DNA of 64,000 nt from DASRHT01 sp035293765 (GTDB lineage Bacteria > Chloroflexota > Ktedonobacteria > Ktedonobacterales > Ktedonobacteraceae). The DNA lies in NCBI GenBank assembly GCA_035293765.1, contig DATGMF010000080.1:1-64000 (forward strand). Reading direction: 5' to 3'. The stretch's first letter is position 1. Each line of letters starts with the position of its first letter. This document shows, piece after piece, positions 51,226 through 60,964 of the stretch. A program made the translations under genes and the position numbers. The notes beneath the pieces were generated by a model that did no database searches, was not told the DNA's origin, and saw nothing but the letters and a program-made list of their open reading frames with translations.

Positions 51226-52899
51226 TTATTGCTGGCATCCCGACAGCGCCATCAAACGCTGTACCAGGCTCTTTTTCGACACTTTCCCAAAGTTTGACAG
51301 GGGAAACACATCAACGATCTCAAGCCGCTCAGGCAGCTTGAAACGCGCGATCCCTTTCTTCAGCAAGAAACTCGTTAGATCATCAAGGGTTGGTTCCCTC
51401 ATTGTTGGTCGTGCAATAACAAAAGCGCAGACGCGTTCTCCGAGAACAGGATCGGGCATCGGCACACAGGCGACATTCAAGACAGCAGGATGAGCCAGCA
51501 GAAGGTTCTCAAGCTCCTCTGCGCTGATCTTCTCACCGCCGCGATTGATGAGATCTTTTTTGCGCCCCTCGACGACGTAGTTTCCCGACGAGTCCTGTCT
51601 CATCAGATCGCCCGTGCGGTAGAAGCCATCGGCAGTAAAGCTTAAAGCGTTTTGCTCTGGCACGCGGAAGTAGCCGCGCAGCGTATAAGGTCCCCGTACC
51701 AGCAACTCCCCGACCTCGCCAGGGGCAACATCGTTGCCATCGTCGTCCACCAGCCTGATCTCATCGGCAGGCGAGATCGGTCGGCCCGCCGTCGTATAGC
51801 GCTGCTCATCAGTGTCATCGAGCCGCACATAACACAGAAGCCCTTCGGCCATGCCGAACACCTCTTGCACCTTACATGTCGGCAGCAATTCTTCTGTACG
51901 TTGTTTCACCTCCTGTTGCAGCTTTTGCCCGCCCGAGTTGATGATGCGTAGAGAAGAAAAATCATAATCATGAATGCAAGGATCATTGATCAGGCGAATA
52001 AGCAGGGTGGGCACCAGCGCCAGGTGAGTGATCTTCTCTTTTTGAATAAGCGAGCATACATCGCTGGGCTTGATAGAGGTACTGAGCACACAGCGCGCTC
52101 CTTGCATCAAAAAGCCTTGTACCCCAGGACAGGCCAGAGGAAAGTTGTGGGCTATCGGCAAGACAACCAGCAGAGCGTCGTCCTGTCGCACATCAGTCAC
52201 ACTCGCCGCTGCCTTCGAGTTGTAGATGTAATCATTGTGTGTGCGTGGTATCAGCTTTGGAATGCCTGTCGTTCCCCCGGAGAGGAGGAAGACCGCCGGA
52301 GAGAGTGGCTCGATCCGCATTTGCTCAAGTTGTTGCGGGTCCTGCCCGCTATCCGAAGCCAGGAGATCAGTCAGCGAAAGCGAGCCGGGCAGTATTGCTT
52401 GCCCGGCAACAAAAATGAAGCGCAGATGGTTGTTCTTGCGTTGAATCTCCCGGGCAAGGGGGGCAAAGTCGAAATCCCTTACATATTCAGGAATAGCATA
52501 GCCGACGGCATCACCGATCTTGACAAACTGGTCAATCTCAGACTCGCGATGCGCTGGCAGGGCCAGAATAGGAATAGCCCCAACCATCTGGAGCGCGATA
52601 TACAGATAGACAAACTCAGGGATATTCGGCAACTGCACAACAATGCGGTCTTGTGGCCTTATTCCCAGGCGTAGTAGATGTAGCGCCAACCGCTCCGCCC
52701 GCCGTAACAGTTGCCGGTACGTCACCCGCTCATTACGCGCAACGAGAGCGATGCGATCAGCGAACTTATTGCATACGGCGCGAAAAAACTCGGCGAGCGA
52801 ACGGCTTTCCCAGTACCCCAGAGCGCAATACCGTGCGACAAATTCCTCTGGATACGGTGTGAAACCATCAAGCAGTGGACGCGCCGTGGATTCATGCAT
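51226..52899 (-). CDS. Salicyl-AMP ligase (DhbE/YbtE-type adenylating enzyme)
   Basis: 557 residues from ATG 52899 (GAAGGGG before). ANL-superfamily adenylation enzyme: P-loop LLSGGTTGIPKLIPRTH, GELLVRGPYTLRGY, YRTGDL and the C-terminal Lys region SNFGKVSKKSL. The aryl-acid pocket reads HNFPLACPG (Asn252, Cys257) and AEGLL (Leu355). In the DhbE family, Ser and Val at the last two mark 2,3-dihydroxybenzoate, while Cys and Leu mark salicylate. It should form salicyl-AMP and load a carrier or CoA. It overlaps the salicylate synthase gene by 8 bases and lacks its own carrier domain. Confidence 0.9.
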   Translation of the reverse strand: MHESTARPLLDGFTPYPEEFVARYCALGYWESRSLAEFFRAVCNKFADRIALVARNERVTYRQLLRRAERLALHLLRLGIRPQDRIVVQLPNIPEFVYLYIALQMVGAIPILALPAHRESEIDQFVKIGDAVGYAIPEYVRDFDFAPLAREIQRKNNHLRFIFVAGQAILPGSLSLTDLLASDSGQDPQQLEQMRIEPLSPAVFLLSGGTTGIPKLIPRTHNDYIYNSKAAASVTDVRQDDALLVVLPIAHNFPLACPGVQGFLMQGARCVLSTSIKPSDVCSLIQKEKITHLALVPTLLIRLINDPCIHDYDFSSLRIINSGGQKLQQEVKQRTEELLPTCKVQEVFGMAEGLLCYVRLDDTDEQRYTTAGRPISPADEIRLVDDDGNDVAPGEVGELLVRGPYTLRGYFRVPEQNALSFTADGFYRTGDLMRQDSSGNYVVEGRKKDLINRGGEKISAEELENLLLAHPAVLNVACVPMPDPVLGERVCAFVIARPTMREPTLDDLTSFLLKKGIARFKLPERLEIVDVFPLSNFGKVSKKSLVQRLMALSGCQQ

Positions 52900-54319
52900 T
52901 GCTGTCCCCTTCCTCGCGCTTTGCCCGCACCATAAACGGCCACATCGTCTGCATCTTGTGCCAGGTTTCTTCGTATTCATCGCGGGGGTCCGAGTCGGTT
53001 ACAATGCCCGCGCCTGCCTGGAACAGCACGGTTTTCTCTCGTTGGAAAATGGTACGAATAGCAATGGCAAAATCGGCAGTGCCACTACTATTAATCCAGC
53101 CGACCGCACCCGCGTAGATACCGCGAGGAGTGGGTTCCAGACGGGTAATCCACTCAAGCGCGCTGGACTTAGCAATTCCCGAAACAGTCACACCGGGGAA
53201 AAGGACCCGCAAGGCATCCCATACGGTATACGGGGAAGCAAGCACCCCGGAGAGCCGCGAGGCAAGGTGTTGAACGGTACGATACTTCTGGACGTGCGCC
53301 AGGCCACGGACATGCACCGAATCGGGGATACAGACCGCTTCCAGTTCATGCTGCACCTCAAGCACCGATAGCAGATGCTCTGTGCGCTGCTTATGCGAAG
53401 CCTCCAACATCGCAGTCAAACGAGCGTCCTCTTCCGGCGTCTTGCCACGCCAGCGCGTCCCGGCGAGCGGGTTGCTTGAGATATTGCCTCTGGCGTCCGC
53501 CTCAAGCAGTGTTTCGGGGCTACAACCAACCGCCGCGTCGGCTCCCACCCGGAAGCAATACGAACGGACAGAGGTGTTATACGCTTCGGCAAGCCGATAC
53601 GTTTCCAGTAAGTCCAAATCAGCGTCCCGCGAGACAATAAACGCTCGCGAAAGGATGGCTTTCTGGAACGGGCCGTTGATGGCTGCATCCCGGCGGATTG
53701 CATCGACGATGGTTTGCACCCCCTGCATATACCAGGAAGCATCATCCTCCGTCACGACGAATCTTTCAGGAGTTGCTAGCGGCTCCGGCTGCTCCCACGT
53801 CATCGTGATGATTTTATCAAGCACCCCCTCCAGAACGCGCACATCCAGGCTCTTGATGCGAATCGTCTCCGGCGAGATGCAAAGCTCAAGCTGTGGCACA
53901 AAAAAAGAGAGCAAAGGCGCATGCAGATCTTGCAATCTATCAGTCGGCATATAGCAGCGAGCCAGGTCAAACGCGATGTATCCATAGGCAGTTGCGTCGG
54001 GCAGGGGAATGCTCGCAAGCAGCTTTTCTACTTGCTTCAGAGGATCTTGCTCAAGAGGCCCGTGTTTGAGTTGCTTGCTCTCCAGCAGGCGTAGATATAC
54101 TCCCTCTACGGTCACCGTAACCACAGCAAAAGGATCAGCGGCAATATGTATCTCTTGCTGCTCGTGCTCTCGATAGAGCATATATTGATCTGTCTTTATC
54201 AAACCATCTGCACGCAACCGGCGGAGTAGCATAATACCCTGCGACTGAAGTTCGCCGCACGGATTGGCAACGGTGACCTCAACGTACGATGAAATGGGGG
54301 TATATGGCATCGTAACCAT
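52892..54319 (-). CDS. Salicylate synthase (MST family, chorismate to salicylate)
   Basis: 475 residues from ATG 54319 (AAAGGA 8 bases before). Chorismate-utilising fold with Lys220 as likely general base (FQKAILSRAF), GCSPETLLEA, NPLAGTRWRG and the end AGAGIVTDSDPRDEYEETWH. The segment VTVSGIAKSSALEWI resembles salicylate synthases (SGIPK) more than isochorismate synthases (CGTPR). No separate isochorismate-pyruvate lyase is nearby, so a one-enzyme route fits. Isochorismate synthase activity alone cannot be excluded by eye. It lies between DAHP synthase (41-base overlap) and the salicyl-AMP ligase (8-base overlap). Confidence 0.82.
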   Translation of the reverse strand: MVTMPYTPISSYVEVTVANPCGELQSQGIMLLRRLRADGLIKTDQYMLYREHEQQEIHIAADPFAVVTVTVEGVYLRLLESKQLKHGPLEQDPLKQVEKLLASIPLPDATAYGYIAFDLARCYMPTDRLQDLHAPLLSFFVPQLELCISPETIRIKSLDVRVLEGVLDKIITMTWEQPEPLATPERFVVTEDDASWYMQGVQTIVDAIRRDAAINGPFQKAILSRAFIVSRDADLDLLETYRLAEAYNTSVRSYCFRVGADAAVGCSPETLLEADARGNISSNPLAGTRWRGKTPEEDARLTAMLEASHKQRTEHLLSVLEVQHELEAVCIPDSVHVRGLAHVQKYRTVQHLASRLSGVLASPYTVWDALRVLFPGVTVSGIAKSSALEWITRLEPTPRGIYAGAVGWINSSGTADFAIAIRTIFQREKTVLFQAGAGIVTDSDPRDEYEETWHKMQTMWPFMVRAKREEGDSNA

Positions 54320-55373
54320 GAGTAACGTCCTTTCCTTCTTCAAATGATAGTGACACCATCGCACGAATGTTCCGTATAATCTCAGATAATTGGTGGGGAG
54401 TGATAGCCTGCTGACCATCACAGAGGGCCTCTTCAGGGTGGCTGTGGACCTCAACCATGATACCATCCCCTCCTACCGCAATACTGGCACGAGCCATAGC
54501 AGGGACTAGCGTGCTCTTACCGGTCGCATGACTGGGATCGACAATCACTGGAAGATGAGTGAGCTCACGCAGCAGAGGAACTACTGTCAAATCGAGGACA
54601 TTACGGGTTTGTGGGTCGTAACTGCGAATACCACGCTCACATAACACAACGTTGGGGTTGCCTGCTGCCACAATGTATTCAGCAGCCAGCAGCCACTCAT
54701 TAACCGTGGCAGATAAACCACGCTTGAGCATAACAGGCCGTTGTTGGCGTCCGCACGCAGTTAAGAGGGGGTAATTTTGCATATTGCGCGCGCCAATCTG
54801 CAACATATCCGCATATCCTGCCACCACCTCCACCATATCCGGCTCCATTACTTCCGTTACTATAGGTAATCCCGTTTGCTCTCTTGCTTCTGCTAACAGG
54901 GCCAGGCCCTCAACACCTAATCCTTGAAACTGATAAGGTGATGTACGTGGCTTGAACGCACCTCCACGCAAGATATGAGCTCCCGCTTTTTTCACCGCCA
55001 GAGCAGTTGCAAAGAGCTGCTCTCGACTCTCCACTGCGCATGGACCTGCAATGATTGTTGGCGCTTCTATACCACCTATCAGAGTCACATTGCTCGTGAT
55101 ACCGTCACCCACCATAACTACCGTTGGCTCTGACTTCAGTTCACGGCTTACCAACTTATAAGGTCGTTTAGTGGGAATGACACGTTCGATAGCTGGAAGC
55201 CCTGCAAGCGACTTGAACGCCTCTTCATCCACATGTGCCGCATCCAGTGCCAGCATATAACGCTCTTCCATCTTCACTAACGGTGGCAAGGGTAACCCAA
55301 TAATACAACCGATTTGCACCAGTGCCTGGTCCAGCTCCTCTGGAGGAATCTGCGCACGCAGAATAAGAATCAT
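54279..55373 (-). CDS. aroF: DAHP synthase (3-deoxy-7-phosphoheptulonate synthase)
   Basis: 364 residues from ATG 55373 (AAGGAG upstream). A short N-terminal ACT/FL-like region (LRAQIPPEELDQALVQIG) leads to the type I-beta catalytic barrel: IAGPCAVESREQLFATALAV, RGGAFKPRTSPYQFQGLG, LQIGARNMQN and PVIVDPSHATGK. It condenses PEP and erythrose 4-phosphate, the first step of the shikimate path. A cluster-borne copy raises chorismate flux for salicylate. A tail of about 25 residues after the barrel (ending HGYDAIYPHFIVR) is unusual and overlaps the next gene. Confidence 0.93.
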   Translation of the reverse strand: MILILRAQIPPEELDQALVQIGCIIGLPLPPLVKMEERYMLALDAAHVDEEAFKSLAGLPAIERVIPTKRPYKLVSRELKSEPTVVMVGDGITSNVTLIGGIEAPTIIAGPCAVESREQLFATALAVKKAGAHILRGGAFKPRTSPYQFQGLGVEGLALLAEAREQTGLPIVTEVMEPDMVEVVAGYADMLQIGARNMQNYPLLTACGRQQRPVMLKRGLSATVNEWLLAAEYIVAAGNPNVVLCERGIRSYDPQTRNVLDLTVVPLLRELTHLPVIVDPSHATGKSTLVPAMARASIAVGGDGIMVEVHSHPEEALCDGQQAITPHQLSEIIRNIRAMVSLSFEEGKDVTHGYDAIYPHFIVR

Positions 55374-55556
55374 CTCGATACTCCTTATTTCTACAATTAT
55401 CCGTGAGGATACCAAAGTCGCCCGTTTCTATTACTGAGGTCAGTATAGCCTGTACAGATTTACCGAGAACTTCTATCAGAGGTAAGCGCCAGGCAACTCG
55501 CGCATGGTTTTATCTCAGGAGAAAAAGGTGAGGATTTTTGAAAAAAGGAGCGCAGA

Positions 55557-57215
55557 ATGTACAGAGCAAAAACACGCCCGCAAACTCAATCAGGGATCGG
55601 CATCGGGATGCTGGCGAAGGCATTGCTGGCTGCTCATTTTACCCGTCATCCCCGCCGCTATATTGAAATATTTCATATTATGCATAAATATCATCTGCTA
55701 CGCGTCGCGGCCCAATTAGGCATGGTGAATCAACAGAGTAGACAGTGTGGCAGATCTGAGCTGGAAACGGACAATATCTGTGCTGAAAACGCTGAGCGGC
55801 TCTCCAGGGCGCTCGAAGAATTGGGTCCCTGCTTCATTAAGTTTGGTCAGGTGATGAGCACGCGGCCAGATTTGCTGCCGCCGCCCTTTATTGTTGCCCT
55901 TTCACGCTTGCAGGATGGCATCACGCCCGTGGCGGGTGACGCGATCATCGCTATTGTAGAGAGAGAGTTGGGAGCGCCTCTTAGCAAGTTATTTCGCTCA
56001 TTCGATCCACACCCGCTTGCCACCGCTTCGATTGCGCAAGTACACCAGGCCACCTTGCCCGATGGCACCCCGGTCGTCGTCAAGGTGCAGCGTCCGGGCG
56101 TGCGCGCCCAGGTGGAAAAAGATATCGAAGTCATGCAAGAGATTACACGCTTCGCCAGCCGCCACACGTCCCTTAACAGCCATTACGGGCTTGCGCAAAT
56201 CATTCAGGAGATCAAAATCTCACTCAGCCAGGAGCTTGATTTTCAGCAGGAAGCTGACAATACCCGACTCGTCAGCCAGGGCATGCGTGAGTTCCCGCAT
56301 CTCGTCACGCCGCAGGTTTACCCCAACTACAACTCACAGCAAGTACTCACGGTCAGCTTTCTCCACGGGCGCCACCTGGCACAGGTGCCGCGGGCCGAAT
56401 TGCGCCAGATCGATACAGTGACCATCGCTCAGGAGCTGCTTTCAGCCTACATCAAACAGATGGTCGTCGATGGCACCTTTCACTGCGATCCCCATCCAGG
56501 CAATATCCTGCTTACCACCGATGGACGCCTTGCGCTGCTGGATTTCGGCATGGTCGGCAGATTCGATGCCGAGCAAAAAGAGCAGATCTTGCTGCTCCTT
56601 CTCGCCTTTGCCGAGCGGCAGGGTGAGCGCGTAGCCGATATTTATACGAATATGATCGAGATACCGCACTCCTGTGATCGACAGGGGTTTACCCAACAAA
56701 TCTGCACGTTAATCAGCCGCTATCATGATCGCTCCAATGACCACATTGAGATAGGCAAGGGGCTGCTGGAAGTCGCAGCATTGGCCCAATCGTATCAGAT
56801 GGCCGTTCCCGCCCAACTCACTCTGCTGGGAAAAGCTATGCTCAACCTGGATGGCACCCTGCGCGTCCTTGCGCCCGAACTGAATTTTGTGCAAATCATC
56901 AAAAATTATATGGAGAGGATCATGGAAGAACGCGCCCTGACGCATCTCTCGACAGGGCGGGCCTATAGCTGGTTCCTCGATACGCGGCGCCTGGTGGACC
57001 ATTTGCCTCGTAAAACCAACACCATTATCGATAAACTGGCTCACGACCAGTTCACCATTCAGATAAAGATCCACTCCCTCGAAGGGGCGATCCGGCAAGC
57101 CGCCCACAAACTTTCCTTCGGCATGATCGTCTCATCGCTGATGCTCAGCCTGAGCTTCTGGTTCATGTCGAAAGAAAAAAACAAAAACGCCCGTTTGCCA
57201 TCAAAACGCGCCTGA
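55557..57215 (+). CDS. ABC1/UbiB-family atypical kinase-like protein
   Basis: 552 residues, start with AAGGAG. UbiB hallmarks: KxGQ motif CFIKFGQVMSTRPDLLPPPF, the Ala-rich loop ATASIAQVHQATLPDG, VVVKVQRPGV (Lys), the catalytic loop HCDPHPGNILL and LLDFGMVGR (DFG). A C-terminal hydrophobic helix anchors it. Relatives support quinone biosynthesis or lipid handling through ATPase activity. Divergent from the salicylate operon; no link to polyketide synthesis is evident. Confidence 0.9.
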   Translation: MYRAKTRPQTQSGIGIGMLAKALLAAHFTRHPRRYIEIFHIMHKYHLLRVAAQLGMVNQQSRQCGRSELETDNICAENAERLSRALEELGPCFIKFGQVMSTRPDLLPPPFIVALSRLQDGITPVAGDAIIAIVERELGAPLSKLFRSFDPHPLATASIAQVHQATLPDGTPVVVKVQRPGVRAQVEKDIEVMQEITRFASRHTSLNSHYGLAQIIQEIKISLSQELDFQQEADNTRLVSQGMREFPHLVTPQVYPNYNSQQVLTVSFLHGRHLAQVPRAELRQIDTVTIAQELLSAYIKQMVVDGTFHCDPHPGNILLTTDGRLALLDFGMVGRFDAEQKEQILLLLLAFAERQGERVADIYTNMIEIPHSCDRQGFTQQICTLISRYHDRSNDHIEIGKGLLEVAALAQSYQMAVPAQLTLLGKAMLNLDGTLRVLAPELNFVQIIKNYMERIMEERALTHLSTGRAYSWFLDTRRLVDHLPRKTNTIIDKLAHDQFTIQIKIHSLEGAIRQAAHKLSFGMIVSSLMLSLSFWFMSKEKNKNARLPSKRA

Positions 57216-57546
57216 TAAATTCTATGATTTTTGATAGGCTAAGATGTATTATGAAGTATTCTATTGACAAAATATTCTGTTATATCTTATAGTTATTCTG
57301 ATAATAAGATTATTGTAATCACCCGGCAAAGGATTCCTATAAAAGGGGCGAGTTAAATCACATCTGCTCTAGTTGATCAATGGAAAATAATGGCTGGCAT
57401 CTACCAATCACGTAAATACATTTGACCAGACTACTTTCGCACTGTTCTACAGCGCAGGCGCTGATAGCACCCCTGAGTGCAAGCCAGCAATCCCCTGGCC
57501 GCATATTAAAAAAATAAGCCCGTCAGGCTAGAAAGGATTGGCGATA
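57216..57546. other. AT-rich promoter region of the STAND regulator
   Basis: About 330 bases with no gene; the first part is very AT-rich and holds a strong candidate promoter (57264-57293), leaving an untranslated leader of about 245 bases. A lone TTTCGCA at 57427 has no phased partner. Confidence 0.5.
57264..57293 (+). promoter_or_regulatory. Strong sigma70-type promoter
   Basis: TTGACA (57264-57269), 18 bases, TATAGT (57288-57293) in AT-rich DNA upstream of the STAND-BTAD regulator. Confidence 0.6.
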
Positions 57547-60500
57547 ATGTTGCCAGCAAATTTAAGCAAAATAGCCGCTCCAGCATTATCGTCAAATATC
57601 CTGCATCGTGAATCGCTTGTCGCGCAACTTTACGATATGGTTACGGCCAGACGGTTCAGCCTTGAGAAAAGCGCGGCGCATTATAAACTGCTTTTGCTCT
57701 GCGCCCCCGCGGGCTATGGTAAAACGACGCTCCTTGCCGATTTCGCTCATTCTTCTCAAATTCCTTGCTGCTGGTATTTCCTGGACCAGCAGGACGCCGA
57801 TAGATATACGTTCCTGCAAACACTGCTTGCCAGTATCCAGCATTGTTTCCCCGGCTTCGGCGCCGGGCTTGACCTCTTGCTGGTCGGTAAAGCATCTTCC
57901 GCCGGCCCCGAAGATGACTCTCGTTACTTCGAAGCCTTTCTCGACGCGCTGATTGACGCGTTAAATACAGAAATCACGCAGCGTTTTGCTATTGTGCTTA
58001 GTAACTATCACGAAGTTGATGCCAGCCAGTCCATCACCAACCTGATGAATTACTTTTTGCAGAAAGCTCCTTCGCAGTGCGTGCTGATTATCGAGAGCCG
58101 CTCAACTCCCTCCATCGAGTTTGCCTCTTTGCTAGCCCACAGTCAGGCAGTTGGCTGGGGAAGTAATAAGCTGCGCATGAGCGCCCAGGAGATACTCGCG
58201 CTGGCGCAGGTTCAGGGCGTCAGCCCTATCAGTGAGGAAGAAGCAGAACAACTGGCAACGGCCTTCGATGGCTGGGTTGCAGGCATTTTGCTGGGCACAC
58301 GCCTGGGTGACGCGGAATTGCTGCACGCCAGTACGCGTACAGGGTTCTTGAAGGGACTGCCCTCTATGCGGGTCGAGCGACAGAAGTTGTTTGCATATCT
58401 CGTCAATGAAATTTTCAAACACCAGTCTGCTGCCTACGCGTTTCTCAAAGAAGCTGCCATTCTCCAACAAATGGTGCCTTCGATGTGTGATGCCCTGCTC
58501 AACATAGAAAACTCCTCCGAGCATCTGAGTTGCCTGGCACGACAGGGTATGTTCGTCACTTGCAACGATAACGGACCCTATCTTATCTATACCTGTCACC
58601 CCGTTTTACGCGAACTGCTCTACGATGAACTGCGCACACGCTCCCCAGATCGTTTCGCGGCGCTCCATCGCAAGGCCGCAGAGCTGTTTGAGGCTGCCCA
58701 CGAATACGATTTGGCAATCTCCCACATGCTTGCCGCGGGCGAGAACACGTTAGCGGCCCGGCTGATTATTCTGGCACATGAACGCATGGCGGCCAAAGAA
58801 CATACGGAGACGCTACTGCGCTGGATCGAAGCTCTTCCAGCAAAAATCGTAGAAAATTCGCCAGAGCTGCTACTCATCCTTGTGAGTATCCATCTCACGC
58901 AAGGCGAACATACTCAGGCTCTGACGTTGCTCGATACTGCTTCAGCCATCTTAGACACGGACCCGCAGGCCATTGCGGACCCCAACGACCTGCCGTCCTG
59001 GCAGGCAGAGGCCACAATTCTGCGCAGCAAGGCGCTGTTTCAGATCGGCAAGTATAAGGAAGCTCAGCAATTATGCCGCCGGGTCCTGGAAACAACGCCA
59101 ATGGACGAGGTCAAGATGCGGGCAGACGCGCATACACGCTTTGGGATATGCGCCAATCTTTTGGGCGACCTGAGCTCCGGCATCGAACACCTGCAAAAGG
59201 CTCTCCAGCTCTATGGACGCAATATCGTACGTCCCCAGGTGGCAGACGCACATAGCGCCCTGGCAAGCGCCTATAACCTGCTCGGCAATTTCGCTCTGGC
59301 AGAGCATCATATCTCGCGCGCCATCAACTGCTGCGAGCAACTACACGATGAGCGAGGGAAGGTGAACAACCTTACCCGCATGGGAGTGTACAAACAGCGC
59401 CAGGGCATGTTTGTCGAGGCAGAGGCGGTGCTGCGCCAGGCCGCAACCAGCATCAATTCCCCCGGCTTCGAACGAGAACATGCTTATATCCTGGTGAATC
59501 TCGGCTCCGTCTATCAGGATCAACAACATTATGAGCAATCGCTCAAAACCCTGGAGGAAGGTCTGGACCTGGCGCGTCATTTACAGGATAACTATCTCAT
59601 CAACTGTAGCCTTTGCTACCTCGCTCTGACTTACCTGTTCATGGGCGATGCAGCAACAGCTATGTTGCTCATTTCGGAGACCAATCTGCCTCCACTCAAT
59701 AGTAGCAGTATCGGCTACGAACAGGCTATCTATGGCCTGACCCACGCCACAATCCTGCTCCATCAGCAGCGTTATGATGATGCTCATCGCCAGCTTACAG
59801 CACTGGCAGCGTCCTTGAAGACGGTAGGTCTCAAACGCGAACTGCTGCGGGTGAAGCTGTGTCTCGCTGCCTGCCACCTGGCACGCTCTGAGCAGGCGGC
59901 GGCGCTGGAACTGCTGCAAGAGCTGACTACGCTCTTAGAAGGCCAGGAAAGCTATGAGCAGCTTATCCTGGTAGGGCTGACAGGCTTCCCGGACCTGCAT
60001 CAGCTTGTCAAAACCCATCTCGCCCTGGAACGCCTGCGTGTCTTGTTGCATTTCAAAACTACGGCACAAAATTCTAAAAAAGATGCAACTCAGACAAGTG
60101 CGACAGCAACGCCTGCGCTCACTACAAGCAATCGAATGAAGCTCAAGGTGCAGGCATTTGGCGAGCCCACAGTCTTTCTGGATGAGCAGCCGATCACTCA
60201 CTGGCGCATGGCGCGAGCGATGGAACTGTTTTTCTTCTTGCTTGATTGCGGACGCCCTATGCGCAAGGAACAGATCATTACTGCTCTCTGGTCGGAGGCC
60301 GATGAACAGATCAATCAGACGTTTCACTCTACTATCTACTATTTGCGTAAGGCGCTCAAAGAGTTTTGTGTCGTCTCACATCGCGGAGCCTATAGCCTCG
60401 ATTTCTCGTCGCTGCACGGCAATAACGCGCAATACGATGTTGCTCTGTTCAAAGAATATTACGCTCAGGCAAAGCAATTCCTGGCGAATGAAAATGACAA

Positions 60501-60945
60501 TGAGGCCAGAACAGCATTGCTCGCTATGGTGGCTCTTTATCAAGGCGATTATGTGCAACCGTTCTATAGCGATTGGTGTACGTTCCGCCGCGATGAACTG
60601 CGTCGAACCTACCTGGAGGCCCGCAACCACCTTGCCCATATCTTCTGGCGCCAGGAAATGTTCGACGAGAGCGCCGTCCACTGGCAGCATATGCTGGCAA
60701 TGGATAGCTGGATAGAGGAGGCTCATTACGGGCTCATGCGCTATTATATGCGCACCGGCAAAAGAGGGTTGGCATTGCGCCAGTACCAGCGCTGCGCGGA
60801 GATACTCGAACAGGAGTTGGGCGCCGAGCCTGGCCCTGCCATCCAGGGGCTCTACCACCGCATTATCAGCGCCTCTACCCAGGAACCAACAAAGAAAAAC
60901 CGGAAGCTCTCTTCCCTCTCGCAGGAACTCTCACCTGGAAGATAG
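57547..60945 (+). CDS. Large STAND-TPR-BTAD regulator (MalT-like with SARP-type end)
   Basis: 1,132 residues from ATG 57547; the TTG 9 bases earlier sits on the ribosome site. Residues about 45-330 form a STAND NTPase module (P-loop LCAPAGYGKTTLLADF; WYFLDQQDADRYTFL) as in MalT. Residues about 380-830 are TPR-like repeats. From about 863 a winged helix (VQAFGEPTVFLDEQPITHWR, MRKEQIITALWSEAD) and BTAD domain (LALRQYQRCAEILEQELGAE) follow, so the DNA-binding part is C-terminal, reversed from SARPs. Such proteins sense a ligand and activate transcription. Target genes are unknown. Confidence 0.88.
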   Translation: MLPANLSKIAAPALSSNILHRESLVAQLYDMVTARRFSLEKSAAHYKLLLLCAPAGYGKTTLLADFAHSSQIPCCWYFLDQQDADRYTFLQTLLASIQHCFPGFGAGLDLLLVGKASSAGPEDDSRYFEAFLDALIDALNTEITQRFAIVLSNYHEVDASQSITNLMNYFLQKAPSQCVLIIESRSTPSIEFASLLAHSQAVGWGSNKLRMSAQEILALAQVQGVSPISEEEAEQLATAFDGWVAGILLGTRLGDAELLHASTRTGFLKGLPSMRVERQKLFAYLVNEIFKHQSAAYAFLKEAAILQQMVPSMCDALLNIENSSEHLSCLARQGMFVTCNDNGPYLIYTCHPVLRELLYDELRTRSPDRFAALHRKAAELFEAAHEYDLAISHMLAAGENTLAARLIILAHERMAAKEHTETLLRWIEALPAKIVENSPELLLILVSIHLTQGEHTQALTLLDTASAILDTDPQAIADPNDLPSWQAEATILRSKALFQIGKYKEAQQLCRRVLETTPMDEVKMRADAHTRFGICANLLGDLSSGIEHLQKALQLYGRNIVRPQVADAHSALASAYNLLGNFALAEHHISRAINCCEQLHDERGKVNNLTRMGVYKQRQGMFVEAEAVLRQAATSINSPGFEREHAYILVNLGSVYQDQQHYEQSLKTLEEGLDLARHLQDNYLINCSLCYLALTYLFMGDAATAMLLISETNLPPLNSSSIGYEQAIYGLTHATILLHQQRYDDAHRQLTALAASLKTVGLKRELLRVKLCLAACHLARSEQAAALELLQELTTLLEGQESYEQLILVGLTGFPDLHQLVKTHLALERLRVLLHFKTTAQNSKKDATQTSATATPALTTSNRMKLKVQAFGEPTVFLDEQPITHWRMARAMELFFFLLDCGRPMRKEQIITALWSEADEQINQTFHSTIYYLRKALKEFCVVSHRGAYSLDFSSLHGNNAQYDVALFKEYYAQAKQFLANENDNEARTALLAMVALYQGDYVQPFYSDWCTFRRDELRRTYLEARNHLAHIFWRQEMFDESAVHWQHMLAMDSWIEEAHYGLMRYYMRTGKRGLALRQYQRCAEILEQELGAEPGPAIQGLYHRIISASTQEPTKKNRKLSSLSQELSPGR

Positions 60946-60964
60946 CAGCACAAAAACCTGTTTT

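Noticed and set aside
51970..52674. 234-codon plus-strand frame across the salicyl-AMP ligase gene
   Set aside because: Antisense to conserved adenylation motifs; no ribosome site or domain.
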